A DNA stretch of 64,000 nt from Saccharothrix sp. NRRL B-16314 (GTDB taxonomy: Bacteria > Actinomycetota > Actinomycetes > Mycobacteriales > Pseudonocardiaceae), in assembly GCF_000716595.1 (NCBI RefSeq), contig NZ_JNXC01000008.1:1-64000 (forward strand). Reading direction: 5' to 3'. Below are positions 24,501-33,785 of this stretch, one piece after another. Each line of letters begins with the position of its first letter. Positions within the stretch are counted from its first letter, which is position 1. A program made the translations under genes and the position numbers. A model generated the notes under the pieces. The model saw only the letters and a list, made by a program, of their open reading frames with translations, made no database searches and was not told where the DNA came from.

Positions 24501-25879
24501 CGCGCACCCACCACCGCGTCGGCCCGCTCGATCCGCATCGGCATGCCACCGCGCGGGTACAGGAACACGTTGGACGTCGGCTCGCACACGTGACCGGGCG
24601 CGAGGGTCAGCTTGTAGTCCTGGAACATCCTGGCGATCACCAGGGGCGCCTCCAGCACCGCCACCGACGACCCCGGGCACAGCCGCGGACCCCGGGAGAA
24701 CGGGATGTAGGCGTACAGCGGCGCGCCGCCGGTGGCGCTGGTGGCGAACCGACCGGGGTCGAAGCCCTCCGGGTTGGTCCAGAACGCGGGGTGCCGGTGC
24801 ATCAGGTACGGGCTGATGAACACCTGCGAGCCACGTGGGACGTGGTAGCCGCCGATGACGTCGTCCTCCAGCGGCGTGCGCGAGAGCGTCCACACCGACG
24901 GGTAGAGGCGCAGCACCTCGGCGAACACCTGGCGCAGGTACTTCAGCTTCGGCAGGTCCGAGGCCAGCGGCTCGCGGTCGCCGCACACCTCGGCGACCTC
25001 GGCCCTGATCCGCTGCTCGACCGACGGGTGGCGCGAGGTCAGCGAGAACGCCCAGACCAGGGACAGCGCGGTGGTCTCGTAGCCGCCGAGGAAGATGGTC
25101 ACCACCTCGTCGCGCAGCTGCTTGTCGGTCATCCCCGCGCCGCTGCCGTCGTCCTTGGCGTGCAGGAACCTCGACAGCAGGTCGTCGTGCCGCTCCTGGC
25201 TGCGCCGGCGGTCGGCGATCAGGCCGTAGACGAACTCGTCCAGCAGCGCCCGCGCGGCGAGGAAGTCCCTGCGCGCCTTCGACGGCCACGCCTCGGGCAG
25301 CTCCACGAACCGCTGCAACCTGGTGTTGGTGTAGGAGTTGCAGGTGCGGACCGCTTGGGCGATCTCGCCCGCTCGCGCGCTGACGTCGGTGCTGAACAGG
25401 GTGCGCATCACGATGGTCAGCGCCAGCCGCATCATCTCCGGGGTGATGTCGACGACCTCGCGCCGCTCGGCCAGCGGCCTCCAGCCCTCGATCAGGTCCG
25501 CCGTGGACTGCACCATGGCGGGACCGAAGCCGGAGATCCGGGAACCCTTGAACGCGGGCTGGGCCATCCGCCGCTGGCGGAAGTGGAACTCGCCGTTGGA
25601 GGTGAACAGGCCCTGGCCGACGAAGGGCTCGAACTTGCCCACCGACAACGGGTCCTTGGGGTAGATCGGCTGCCTGTCCTCGAGCACGTGCTTGATGTGG
25701 TCGGGGTGCACGATCAGGAACATCCTGCGCTTGCCCGGCAGCTTGAACTGCACCACGTCGCCGTGCTCGCGCCAGGCCGCGGTGAAGGTGCCGACCAGGT
25801 CGCGGACCAGGTCCGGCCCGGTGCCCACCACCGGGTAGCCCTTGGGCCCCGGTGCTTCCTGACGAACTGCCACGCTCAT
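24497..25879 (-). CDS. Cytochrome P450 (second of a tandem pair)
   Basis: 460 residues. I-helix FLGGYETTALSLVW (Tyr replaces the usual His before Glu-Thr), K-helix EVLRLYPSVW and heme loop FSRGPRLCPGSSVAV. It is clearly related to the downstream P450 (same GGYxVPxGS and HRHPxxWxNPEGFDPxRF pattern), so the pair probably arose by duplication. ATGA coupling to that gene indicates equal expression. It is second in the unit headed by the CrtI-like gene and dyad S2. The substrate is unknown. Confidence 0.92.
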   Translation of the reverse strand: MSVAVRQEAPGPKGYPVVGTGPDLVRDLVGTFTAAWREHGDVVQFKLPGKRRMFLIVHPDHIKHVLEDRQPIYPKDPLSVGKFEPFVGQGLFTSNGEFHFRQRRMAQPAFKGSRISGFGPAMVQSTADLIEGWRPLAERREVVDITPEMMRLALTIVMRTLFSTDVSARAGEIAQAVRTCNSYTNTRLQRFVELPEAWPSKARRDFLAARALLDEFVYGLIADRRRSQERHDDLLSRFLHAKDDGSGAGMTDKQLRDEVVTIFLGGYETTALSLVWAFSLTSRHPSVEQRIRAEVAEVCGDREPLASDLPKLKYLRQVFAEVLRLYPSVWTLSRTPLEDDVIGGYHVPRGSQVFISPYLMHRHPAFWTNPEGFDPGRFATSATGGAPLYAYIPFSRGPRLCPGSSVAVLEAPLVIARMFQDYKLTLAPGHVCEPTSNVFLYPRGGMPMRIERADAVVGAR

Positions 25880-25925
25880 CCGACTTCCTCACTCCGCGGG
25901 TTCGGCGGGGTCACTGGTTGCCTGG

Positions 25926-27458
25926 TCACCACTGCGGCCCGACCGCGCTCACGCCCTCGGACTGCAGGATCTGCTGCGCGGCGTGTGTCCCGGAGACGAT
26001 CACGCGCAGCGCGCTCGCCGCCTGCGCCCAGTGGCCCGCCAGGTACAGGCCCTCGATCGGCGTGGTGTAGGTCAGCCGCTTGCTGCCGGCCTGCGCGGGG
26101 GTGTTCTCCCAGCCGTAGGCGGCGCCGGAGCGGTTGCGGGTGAAGCGCTCCATGGTGAGCGGGGTGGCGCTGGAGACGAAGGTCAGCCCGGCGCGGAACC
26201 CCGGGTACAGCTTCTCGATGAGGTCCAGGTAGCGGTCCTCGAGGATCGGCTTCAGCTCGTCCCACGGCTTGGGCGAGTCGTACGGCGCGAGCGCCGTCGA
26301 GGTCACCAGGTGCTCACCGGGCGGCCCGAGCGACGGGTCGAGCAGCGTCGGCACGACGACCACCGTCCCGGGCGCCCGGCCTTCCGCGAACCCCGCGAAG
26401 TTCGCGTCCATGTCGTGGTCCTCGTAGATGAACGTCTCGTGCGCGCCGCCCATCGCGGCGATGTCCACGGTGCTGGCCGCGTACACCACGAACATCGACA
26501 TGGACGGCCGCAGCGAGCGCAACCGCCGCAGGTACGCGGTCGGCAGGTGCTCTTCGCCGACCAGGTCCTCGAACGTGTGGGTGGCGTCCGCGTTGGAGAT
26601 CACCACGGGCGCGCGCACCAGCACGGGGGCCGGGAACAGCGGGCTCCCGGCCACTTCGACGCCGACCGCCCGGCCGTCGCGCACCTCGATCCGGGTGACC
26701 GGGGTGTTGGTGAGGATGGTCCCGCCGCACCGCTCGATCGCGGTCACGAACGCCTTCACCAGGTGCTGGAACCCGCCCTTGCAGTGGTACAGGCCGTGCA
26801 TCTGGGTGAACAGGAACCGGGCGAACAGCTCGAAGGACAGCTGCGACGGCGGCAGGCCCATGTACGGCCAGCCCGCCGTGCAGAACGCCTTGCAGCGGGG
26901 GTCCTTGATGAACTGGCCGACCACGTCGTCCAGCGTGCGGGTGCGGTTGGTGAACAGCGTCGGGAACCGCTCGACCGCCGCGCCGAGCTCCTTGACCGAG
27001 AGCTGCACCGGCACCTGGTGCGCCTCCTCCAGGAACTTCTCGCACAGCGCGAAGAACCCGCGGATGCCCTCCGCCTCGTGCGGGAACTCCTGCACGTGCG
27101 CGTCGATGAACGAAGCCGCGCCGAACGGGGCGTCGAGTCGGGTGTCGCCGATCACGACCCGGTACAGCGAGTCCGACTCGACGAACTCGCACATGTCCCG
27201 CACGTCGAGGTACTTCAGCAGCGAGTCGATGGTGCCGCCCTCGGCCGCTCCCGGCACCACGTGGATCGCCGGGTCGTAGTAGCGGCCGTCGCGCTGGAAC
27301 GGGTGTGCGTAGCCGCCGATCCCCGCACCGCGTTCGAGCACGAGCACCCGGCGTCCGAACTTCGCCAGGTACGCGGCGGCAGCCAGGCCGCCGAGGCCAC
27401 TGCCCACGATGACGCAGTCGTACTGATCGGACAGTGCCTGCGGAAGGGCATCAGCCAT
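25926..27458 (-). CDS. CrtI/CrtISO-like FAD oxidoreductase (phytoene dehydrogenase family)
   Basis: 510 residues. N-terminal dinucleotide motif CVIVGSGLGGLAAAAYLAKFG then LERGAGIGGYAHPFQRDGRYYDPAIH; the C-terminal FAD motif is GLYLAGHWAQAASALRVIVSGTHAAQQI. The family desaturates or isomerises polyenes (phytoene desaturase, carotene isomerase). In a reducing type II polyketide cluster it may isomerise, desaturate or aromatise a conjugated polyene. It is first gene of the unit under dyad S2, with GAGGA upstream of ATG 27458. Reaction assignment is inference. Confidence 0.88.
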   Translation of the reverse strand: MADALPQALSDQYDCVIVGSGLGGLAAAAYLAKFGRRVLVLERGAGIGGYAHPFQRDGRYYDPAIHVVPGAAEGGTIDSLLKYLDVRDMCEFVESDSLYRVVIGDTRLDAPFGAASFIDAHVQEFPHEAEGIRGFFALCEKFLEEAHQVPVQLSVKELGAAVERFPTLFTNRTRTLDDVVGQFIKDPRCKAFCTAGWPYMGLPPSQLSFELFARFLFTQMHGLYHCKGGFQHLVKAFVTAIERCGGTILTNTPVTRIEVRDGRAVGVEVAGSPLFPAPVLVRAPVVISNADATHTFEDLVGEEHLPTAYLRRLRSLRPSMSMFVVYAASTVDIAAMGGAHETFIYEDHDMDANFAGFAEGRAPGTVVVVPTLLDPSLGPPGEHLVTSTALAPYDSPKPWDELKPILEDRYLDLIEKLYPGFRAGLTFVSSATPLTMERFTRNRSGAAYGWENTPAQAGSKRLTYTTPIEGLYLAGHWAQAASALRVIVSGTHAAQQILQSEGVSAVGPQW

Positions 27459-27487
27459 CTCGGTCCTCGTCCCGGTCGGAAACTGTT

Positions 27488-27526
27488 CTCACCACTAGAG
27501 ATCCGGTGCGCGCGCGGGCGGATACA
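27488..27526 (-). promoter_or_regulatory. Cluster dyad site S2 (upstream of the CrtI-like gene)
   Basis: CTCACCACTA-GAG-ATCCGG (27501-27506)-11 bases-GCGGAT (27518-27523)-ACA. The spacing is identical to S3 and S4. The dyad lies 43 bp upstream of the start at 27458. Confidence 0.8.
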
Positions 27527-27531
27527 CCGAA

Positions 27532-27571
27532 GAGCCCGGCCACCCCGGCGAATCGCGGGACGGCCGGGCTC
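27532..27571. terminator. Hairpin terminator after the FAD monooxygenase
   Basis: GAGCCCGGCC (27532-27541) pairs exactly with GGCCGGGCTC (27562-27571) around a 20-base loop, downstream of the stop at 27590 on the minus strand. It closes the MMPL-MFS-SnoaL-monooxygenase unit. Confidence 0.6.
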
Positions 27572-27589
27572 GGGAGGGCTTGCCGGAGT

Positions 27590-28690
27590 TCAGCGGAACT
27601 CGGGGATGGGGATGGTCGGCGCGGTGAACAGGTGGGTCATCGCCCGGCCCGGCATGGACGCGAGCACCCGGTCCCGCACCGGAGTGGGCATGCTGCGCAG
27701 CCGGAGCATGCCGCGCGCACGCTTGAACGTCTTGTGCACGCGGGGGTAGCGGTCCTGCTCGTAGGAACGCAGCGCGGCGGCCGGATCGCTGATCGCGGCC
27801 AGCCTCGCGGCCAGCACGCCCGCGTCCTCCAACGCCATGCAGGCGCCTTGGCCGATGGTGGGCAGCATCGGGTGCGCCGCGTCGCCGAGCAGCGTCACCC
27901 GGCCCTGGCCCCAGCCGCGCGCCGGACGCCGGTCCCAGGCCTCGCCCGGGAAGATCCGGTCCGCCGGGGTGGCGTCCACCAGCGCGCTGATCACGGCCGG
28001 CCAGCCCGCGCCGGTCGGCGGGGCGTCCGGTGACCCGTCGACGAACCAGTAGGCCCGGTTCCCGGTCAGCGGCATCACCCCGTAGGTTCCCCTGCCGGTG
28101 AAGAAGAAGTCCGCGCCCGGCGAGTCCCAGTCGCCCCGGTCGACCACACCCTGCCAGCTGTGCAGCGGGTTCTCCCTGCCGTCGCCGGTACCCGGTGGGA
28201 GCAGCGCCCGGCGCACCGCGGAACCGACGCCGTCCGCGCCGATCACCACGTCGGCGCGCAGCGTCTCCCCGCCCGCCAGGGTGACCGTGCCCCGCGGGTC
28301 GACCCCGGTGACCTCGCAGCCGTAGCGGATGTCCACCCCCGCCGTGCCGGCCAGCGCGTCGAGCAGTTCGGCCCGTGTGACGCCCTGGCCGGACAGGCCG
28401 AACCGGTCGACGAGGAAGCCGAGGTCGATCCCGGCGACCTGACCGCGCGAGGTGAACATCCGGGCCGCGCCGATCGGCTCGCAGACCTTCGTGACCGCTT
28501 CGTACACGTCCTCGCCGCCGGAGTGCCGGAGCGCGAGCAACGCGTTGGGCCACAACGTGATCGCCAGTCCGTCGCGGCGCCGCTGCGCGCGTTCCAGGAC
28601 CGTGACGTCGGCACCCTGCCGGGTCAGCATGCCGGACAGGGCGAGTCCGCTCACACCACCCCCGACGATGATCGCTGACAATGGAGCCAC
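27590..28690 (-). CDS. FAD-dependent monooxygenase (aromatic hydroxylase/epoxidase type)
   Basis: 366 residues from GTG 28690. Class A flavoprotein motifs: IIVGGGVSGLALSGMLTRQG (residues ~7-26), the DG motif VVIGADGVGSAVRRALL and the second FAD motif VTLLGDAAHPMLPTIGQGACMALEDA. It is a clear paralogue of the gene at 44619-45788. Such enzymes hydroxylate or epoxidise with NAD(P)H and oxygen. It directly follows an exported double SnoaL-like gene (30 bp gap), mirroring the SnoaL-SnoaL-monooxygenase order at 43424-45788. Epoxidation of a polyene is a plausible role. Confidence 0.9.
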   Translation of the reverse strand: MAPLSAIIVGGGVSGLALSGMLTRQGADVTVLERAQRRRDGLAITLWPNALLALRHSGGEDVYEAVTKVCEPIGAARMFTSRGQVAGIDLGFLVDRFGLSGQGVTRAELLDALAGTAGVDIRYGCEVTGVDPRGTVTLAGGETLRADVVIGADGVGSAVRRALLPPGTGDGRENPLHSWQGVVDRGDWDSPGADFFFTGRGTYGVMPLTGNRAYWFVDGSPDAPPTGAGWPAVISALVDATPADRIFPGEAWDRRPARGWGQGRVTLLGDAAHPMLPTIGQGACMALEDAGVLAARLAAISDPAAALRSYEQDRYPRVHKTFKRARGMLRLRSMPTPVRDRVLASMPGRAMTHLFTAPTIPIPEFR

Positions 28691-28720
28691 CGTGGTCGTC
28701 CGTTCCCTCGTCGGTGCCGG

Positions 28721-29665
28721 CTACTTCAGGCCGAACGGGTTCGCGGCCCGGTAGTCGATGCGGCTCCAGTGCTCCACGAACTGACCGCCCGCGACCCGGA
28801 AGACGTCCGCCCGGTTGAGCACCAGCTCCTCGCCGGTGTCCTTCTCGTGCCCCTTCCAGTACCAGAAGACCACCACGTTGTCGTTGTCCGCGACGGTGTG
28901 CGTGACCTGCATGGTGAGGTCCGGGAAGCGCTCCCGGTAGCCGATCAGGTTCTGCTTGAAGTCGAGCAGGCCGTGACCCAGGCCCCTGGTGTGCTGGATG
29001 ACGTCCTTGGCGAGGAAGCCGCGCACCGGCGCCTCGGGGTGCGCGTAGAGCGAGTCGATCGTCAGGAACAGCCTGCCGAGGTTCTGCCGCTGCTGCTCGG
29101 TGCCGGTCCAGTTGGTGGCGGTGGAAGGCTGCTCCCCCCGGGGGAACACCACGCCCAGCTCGTCCATCGCGGCGTAGTCCACCGCGTCCCAGTGCTCCAC
29201 GATCTTGCCGTCCGCCACCCGGTAGAGCTCGGCGGTCTCGAAGTCCAGCTGCCTGCCGCTCTGCTTGTGCGTGCCGCGGAAGGTGTTGAGCATCATCACC
29301 TTGTCACCGTGCGCCACGATCTTGTCGATGCGCGCCAGCAGGTCGGGGAACGTGTCGTGCAGCTGGGCGTAGGTCTTGAGGTAGCCGTCGACCGTGCCGG
29401 GCAGGCCGGGGCTGTGCTGCACGTAGTCCTCGGCGAGGTAGTCGCGCACCCGGTCCAGCCGGTTGGCGGCCAGCACGTCGAGGTAGAAGCCGAGCACCAC
29501 CTGCTTGCTCTGCTCGCCCTGCGCGTCGGTGCCGGTGCCGGCCACGCCGCCGCCCGGCAGTTCGGGCTGCGCGCCCGCGCCGCCGGAGTTGAGCACGGCG
29601 ACGATCACCGCGACCACCGCCACCACCAGCAGTCGTCGGATTGTCTTCTTCCGCACGGTCATCAC
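28721..29665 (-). CDS. Membrane-anchored or secreted tandem SnoaL-like (NTF2-fold) protein
   Basis: 314 residues. Basic start plus a hydrophobic segment (RRLLVVAVVAVIVAVL, ~11-26) followed by a Gly/Pro-rich linker indicates a signal anchor or signal peptide. Two NTF2/SnoaL domains follow: ~55-165 (YLAEDYVQHSPGLPGTVDG ... ADGKIVEHWDAVD) and ~185-310 (LAKDVIQHTRGLGHG ... AGGQFVEHWSRID). Both retain the EHWD/EHWS motif of ester cyclases. An exported tandem cyclase in a polyketide cluster is unusual. The start overlaps the MFS stop (ATGA at 29662-29665). Confidence 0.85.
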   Translation of the reverse strand: MMTVRKKTIRRLLVVAVVAVIVAVLNSGGAGAQPELPGGGVAGTGTDAQGEQSKQVVLGFYLDVLAANRLDRVRDYLAEDYVQHSPGLPGTVDGYLKTYAQLHDTFPDLLARIDKIVAHGDKVMMLNTFRGTHKQSGRQLDFETAELYRVADGKIVEHWDAVDYAAMDELGVVFPRGEQPSTATNWTGTEQQRQNLGRLFLTIDSLYAHPEAPVRGFLAKDVIQHTRGLGHGLLDFKQNLIGYRERFPDLTMQVTHTVADNDNVVVFWYWKGHEKDTGEELVLNRADVFRVAGGQFVEHWSRIDYRAANPFGLK

Positions 29666-31263
29666 CTTTCCTCGCTGACGGAGCCGACCGGCCGGCGATC
29701 GGGCAGCGTCACGGTCGGGCTGTTCGGGAGTTCGATTTCATGCTCCGGCCGGGTGTTCGCGGCGGCCTGGGCCTTGCGCGAGGGCAGCAGCAGGGCCGCC
29801 ACCAGCACGCCGCCGACGGCGACCGCGCCACCGACCAGCATCGCGTCCGTCAACGCGGAGACGAAGGCGGGCGACACCAGTTCCATCAGGCCGTGGCCGC
29901 TGTCACCGCCGATGCGCCGGGCGACCTCGTTGGCCCCGCCGAGGGAGTCCTGCACGGCCGCGGACGCCTCCGGCGGCAGCACGCCGACCAGGTTGGGCAG
30001 TCCGTCGCGGTAGGACGTGGCCAGGACGCTGCCCATGACCGCGATGCCGAGCGAGCCGCCCACCTGGAGGGTGGCGTCGGTCAGACCGGAGGCGGCGCCG
30101 CCCTGCTCGTCCGGGGCGGAGGCGAGGATCGTGTTGGCGCACGCGGGAATGGTGAAGCCCATGGTGAAGCCGAACAACGCCAGCGCGACCAGCACCAGCG
30201 ACTCGCCGGCCCCGTCCGCCGCGGCCATGGTGACCATGCTCGCGGCGAGCACGATCAGCCCGACGACCGCGACGAACCGCAGGCCGAACTTCTCCGCCAG
30301 CTTCTGCCCCATCGGCGCGCCGGCGATCGCGGTGAGCACGGGCAGCAGCCGCAGCCCCGAGGCGAGCGGACCGTGCCCGTTGACGAACTGGAAGTACTGG
30401 CTCACCCCGAACAGCAGGCCGAACAGGCAGAAGTTGACGCAGAACATGGCCACCGCGCTGCCGCCGACCGCCGGGCTGCGGAACAGGCTCGGCGGCAGCA
30501 TCGGCGCCGAGCTCTTCTTCTCCCACAGCACGAACAGGACGATCCCGAGCACGCCACCGGCCATGATGGACAGCGGCAGCGGGTCGTCCCAGCCGTAGTG
30601 CGGCGCCTCGATCAGGCCGTACACCAGCGCGCCGAGGCCGCCGACCGACAACAGCACGCCGACCAGGTCGAACTTGGTGCGGCCGGGGTTGCGGGACTCC
30701 GGGACGATGGCCAGCACCGCGATGATGGCGGCGAGCACCACCGGCACCGCGAGCAGGAACACCGAGCCCCACCAGTAGTTCTCCAGCAGCAGCCCGCCGA
30801 GCACCGGGCCGAGCGGCACGCCGATCGCGCCGGAGCCCGCCCAGACGCTGATCGCCTTGGCCTGCTCCTCGCGGGGGAACACGTCCTTGATGATGGACAG
30901 CGTGGCGGGCATGACGAACGCACCGCCGACACCCATGCCGGCGCGCATCGCGATCAGCATCTCGGCGCTGCCGGCGTAGGCGGCTCCGATGGAGAAGCCC
31001 AGCACCGCGGTCAGCCCGGCGAGCAGCATCAGGCGCCGGCCGAACCGGTCGCCGAGGCCGCCGCCGAGCAGCAGCAGCCCGCCGAACGCCAAGGTGTACG
31101 AGTCCACGATCCACTGCAGCTGGCTGCCGTCGGCCTGCAGGTCCTGCTGCACGCTGGGCAGCGCCAGGCTCAGGATCAGGTTGTCCATCCCGATGATGAT
31201 CAGACTCAGGCACAGCACGGCCAGGATCCGCCAGCGGCGCTGGTGGACGGTGGCACGGTCCAT
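29662..31263 (-). CDS. MFS drug-efflux transporter (DHA2-like, 14 TM)
   Basis: 533 residues. LCLSLIIIGMDNLILSLALPSVQQDL, the loop motif GGLGDRFGRRLMLL (motif A) and motif C-like GVPLGPVLGGLLLENYWWGSVFL match EmrB/QacA-type drug:H+ antiporters. About 14 hydrophobic segments. The C-terminal tail (TRPEHEIELPNSPTVTLPDRR) is polar. It sits between the MMPL and tandem-SnoaL genes in one unit. Export of, or self-resistance to, the cluster product is likely. Confidence 0.92.
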   Translation of the reverse strand: MDRATVHQRRWRILAVLCLSLIIIGMDNLILSLALPSVQQDLQADGSQLQWIVDSYTLAFGGLLLLGGGLGDRFGRRLMLLAGLTAVLGFSIGAAYAGSAEMLIAMRAGMGVGGAFVMPATLSIIKDVFPREEQAKAISVWAGSGAIGVPLGPVLGGLLLENYWWGSVFLLAVPVVLAAIIAVLAIVPESRNPGRTKFDLVGVLLSVGGLGALVYGLIEAPHYGWDDPLPLSIMAGGVLGIVLFVLWEKKSSAPMLPPSLFRSPAVGGSAVAMFCVNFCLFGLLFGVSQYFQFVNGHGPLASGLRLLPVLTAIAGAPMGQKLAEKFGLRFVAVVGLIVLAASMVTMAAADGAGESLVLVALALFGFTMGFTIPACANTILASAPDEQGGAASGLTDATLQVGGSLGIAVMGSVLATSYRDGLPNLVGVLPPEASAAVQDSLGGANEVARRIGGDSGHGLMELVSPAFVSALTDAMLVGGAVAVGGVLVAALLLPSRKAQAAANTRPEHEIELPNSPTVTLPDRRPVGSVSEER

Positions 31264-31337
31264 GATGTTGCTCCTAGCCCTGTCAGACCCTGGCGTGTGC
31301 CCTGGTCGGGGGTGAGATGTGAAGCCGGCTCGGCCGG

Positions 31338-33617
31338 TCAGCGGTACGTCGATCCGGCGAGGACGGGCTGCGGGACGGGCGGGTCGTCGTGCTCGGCGAT
31401 CCCGATCCTGCGGTGCAGCCGGCGCAGCGGGGCGGGAGCCCACCAGTTCGCGCGGCCCATCAACCGCATGAACGCGGGCAGCAGCAGGCCGCGCACCACG
31501 AACGCGTCGACGAGCAACGCGAGGGTCAGCCCGAGCGCGAACATCTTCTGGAACGCGATCGAGCTGGTGAACACGCCGGCGACGGTCACGACGCCCATCA
31601 GCGCCGCAGCGGCCGTGATCAGCCCGCCGGTGCGCTGCAGCCCGCTCGCCACCGAGCCGACCGGGTCGCCGGTGCGGTCGTAGCCCTCCTTGATCCGGGA
31701 GAGCATGAACACCTCGTAGTCCATGGACAGCCCGAAGATCAGGCAGAACATCAGGATCGGCGACACCGCGGTCAGCGCCCCGGTCGGGGTGAAGTCCAGC
31801 AGTCCGGACAGGTGACCGTCCTGGAAGACCCACACCATGGCTCCGAACGTGGCGCTGAGGCTGAGCACGTTGAGGATCAGCGCCTTGATCGGCAGCACCA
31901 CGCTGCCGCTGAACAGGAACAGCAGGACGAAGGTCGCCAGCGCGATGAAGCCGAGGACCAGCGGGAGCCGATCGGCCAGCGTGGCCTTGGTGTCGTAGAG
32001 CGCGGGACCGGCGCCGGCCATCTTCGCGGGCCAGGGCGCGGGCACCGCCCGCAGGTCGCCGACCAGTTGCCCGCCCTGGTCGGAGAACGCCTCCACGGAG
32101 GGCACCACCTTGAGGAAGGTGCCCTTGTCGTTGAGCATCCTGCCGCTCTCCGGCGACGGCCTGCCGGCCAAGCCCGCGGTGTAGGTGCCGGCCGCCGAGA
32201 CGACCTCCGCCACCCCGGGCACACGGGACAGCGCACTGGCGTACGCGGCGATGTCGTCCTTGCCGACGCCCGGGGTGTCCGCTACCACGGTGATGGTGTC
32301 CGCCTCACGGGAGGTGAACCCGGTGCGCACCGCCTCGCCGACCTGCCTGCTCTGCGAGCTCATCGGCAGCTGCCGGTCGTCGGGCAGGCTGAACTCCACC
32401 CGCAGGAACGGCGTGCCGAGGACCAGCAGCACCAGTACCACCCCGACCGCGATACGGGCCGGGTAGCGCATGACGAGGCTGGCCAGCCGGTACCAGAAGC
32501 CGCTCTCCTGCGTCCGCGGCGCCTTCGCCTTGCCGCGCCGGAACAGCTTGCGGGCGTCCAGGCTGTCGATCTTCGACCCGAACAGCGCGAGCAGCGTCGG
32601 CACCACGATGACGGCGGCGAGCGCGGCGAACAACGCCACCCCGATGCCGGCCACCGCGATGGAGCGCAGGAAGTACAGCGGGAAGATCGCCAGCGCGGCG
32701 AGCGAGAGGGTCACCGTGAGCGCGGAGAACAGCACGGTGCGGCCGGCGGTGCGCACGGCCGCGGCGATGGCCGCCGAGCGGACCGCGCGGTCGGTCACGT
32801 CACCGCCGCGGGCTTGGATCTCCTCGCGGTAGCGCGACACCACGAACAGGCTGTAGTCGATGGCGAGTCCGAGTCCGATGATGGTGGCCGCGTTCATGGC
32901 GATCACCGACACGCTCATGAACTCCGACATGATCCGCAGCAGCAACAGCACGCCGATGACGACCGGGATCGTCATCAGGATCGGCAGCAGCGCCGCGACC
33001 AGGCTGCCGAAGACGAGGACCAGCACCAGGAACAGGATCGGGAAGGCGAGCTTCTCCATGGCCTGCAGGTCGGCCTGTGCCGCGGTCTCGGTGTCGAACG
33101 CGGCGGCCACGCTGCCGCCGAGCTTGACCTCGACGCCGTCGCGGACGCCCGCGTACCGCTCGCGCAGCCCGTCCACGCGCTTGGCCGCAGCGTTCTCGTC
33201 GCCGCCGATGTGGGCGACCACCAGCGCGGAGCGGCCGTCCGCGTCGCGCAGGCCGGGGTTGCGGTCCGCCGTCCAGTAGGAGACGACCTGGCTGATCTCC
33301 GGCTCCGCGGCGAGGTCGGCGGCCAACCCGGCGCCCACCCGCTGCGCCTGCGGGGAGTCGACGGAGTCCGGCGCGGTCACCAGCAGCACCAGGTTAGGGC
33401 TCGCGATGCCGAGGTCCCTGGCGAGGACGTCCTTGGCGATGGACGACTCGGCCGCCGGGTCCTCGAAGCCGCCACTGGCGAGCCTGCTCACCACGCCCGA
33501 GCCGATGGCGCCGCTGATCGCCACGAAAGCGATGATCACCAGCAGGAACGTCTTGGGGCCGGCGGCGATCGCCCGGCCGATGCGTTCGAGCACCTGGAGC
33601 TCCGTTCTGGTTCGCAT
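31338..33617 (-). CDS. MMPL-family (RND) transporter
   Basis: 759 residues from ATG 33617. Two repeats of one TM helix, a large extracytoplasmic domain and five TM helices. GLGLAIDYSLFVVSRYREE and FGLSMDYEVFMLSRIKEGYD carry the conserved GxxxDY proton-relay motifs of MMPL/RND pumps. MMPL proteins export lipids and polyene-type pigments. It is the first gene under dyad S3 and precedes the MFS gene (74 bp gap), so the cluster encodes two different exporters. Confidence 0.92.
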   Translation of the reverse strand: MRTRTELQVLERIGRAIAAGPKTFLLVIIAFVAISGAIGSGVVSRLASGGFEDPAAESSIAKDVLARDLGIASPNLVLLVTAPDSVDSPQAQRVGAGLAADLAAEPEISQVVSYWTADRNPGLRDADGRSALVVAHIGGDENAAAKRVDGLRERYAGVRDGVEVKLGGSVAAAFDTETAAQADLQAMEKLAFPILFLVLVLVFGSLVAALLPILMTIPVVIGVLLLLRIMSEFMSVSVIAMNAATIIGLGLAIDYSLFVVSRYREEIQARGGDVTDRAVRSAAIAAAVRTAGRTVLFSALTVTLSLAALAIFPLYFLRSIAVAGIGVALFAALAAVIVVPTLLALFGSKIDSLDARKLFRRGKAKAPRTQESGFWYRLASLVMRYPARIAVGVVLVLLVLGTPFLRVEFSLPDDRQLPMSSQSRQVGEAVRTGFTSREADTITVVADTPGVGKDDIAAYASALSRVPGVAEVVSAAGTYTAGLAGRPSPESGRMLNDKGTFLKVVPSVEAFSDQGGQLVGDLRAVPAPWPAKMAGAGPALYDTKATLADRLPLVLGFIALATFVLLFLFSGSVVLPIKALILNVLSLSATFGAMVWVFQDGHLSGLLDFTPTGALTAVSPILMFCLIFGLSMDYEVFMLSRIKEGYDRTGDPVGSVASGLQRTGGLITAAAALMGVVTVAGVFTSSIAFQKMFALGLTLALLVDAFVVRGLLLPAFMRLMGRANWWAPAPLRRLHRRIGIAEHDDPPVPQPVLAGSTYR

Positions 33618-33650
33618 GCCCGCGGCAGCGCCCCGTCGGCCTGCCACCCA

Positions 33651-33689
33651 CTCACCGGTATTGATCCGGTGCGCGCCGCGACGGATACA
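33651..33689 (-). promoter_or_regulatory. Cluster dyad site S3 (upstream of MMPL)
   Basis: CTCACCGGTA-TTG-ATCCGG (33664-33669)-11 bases-ACGGAT (33681-33686)-ACA. The dyad lies 47 bp upstream of the MMPL start at 33617, in the same orientation as the other copies. Confidence 0.8.
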
Positions 33690-33705
33690 CCCGGCCCACC
33701 ACGCG

Positions 33706-33750
33706 TCGAAGGCCACCGCCGGGACGTGGTGTCGGGGCGGTGGCCTTCGA
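33706..33750. terminator. Hairpin terminator at the end of the PKS operon
   Basis: A perfect 15-bp stem (33706-33720 with 33736-33750) around a 15-base loop, downstream of the SnoaL stop at 33786 (minus strand). It separates the PKS unit from the S3-controlled exporter unit. Confidence 0.7.
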
Positions 33751-33785
33751 GGGTGGTCCCCGCTGCCGGCGGGGTCGGGTGCGTC

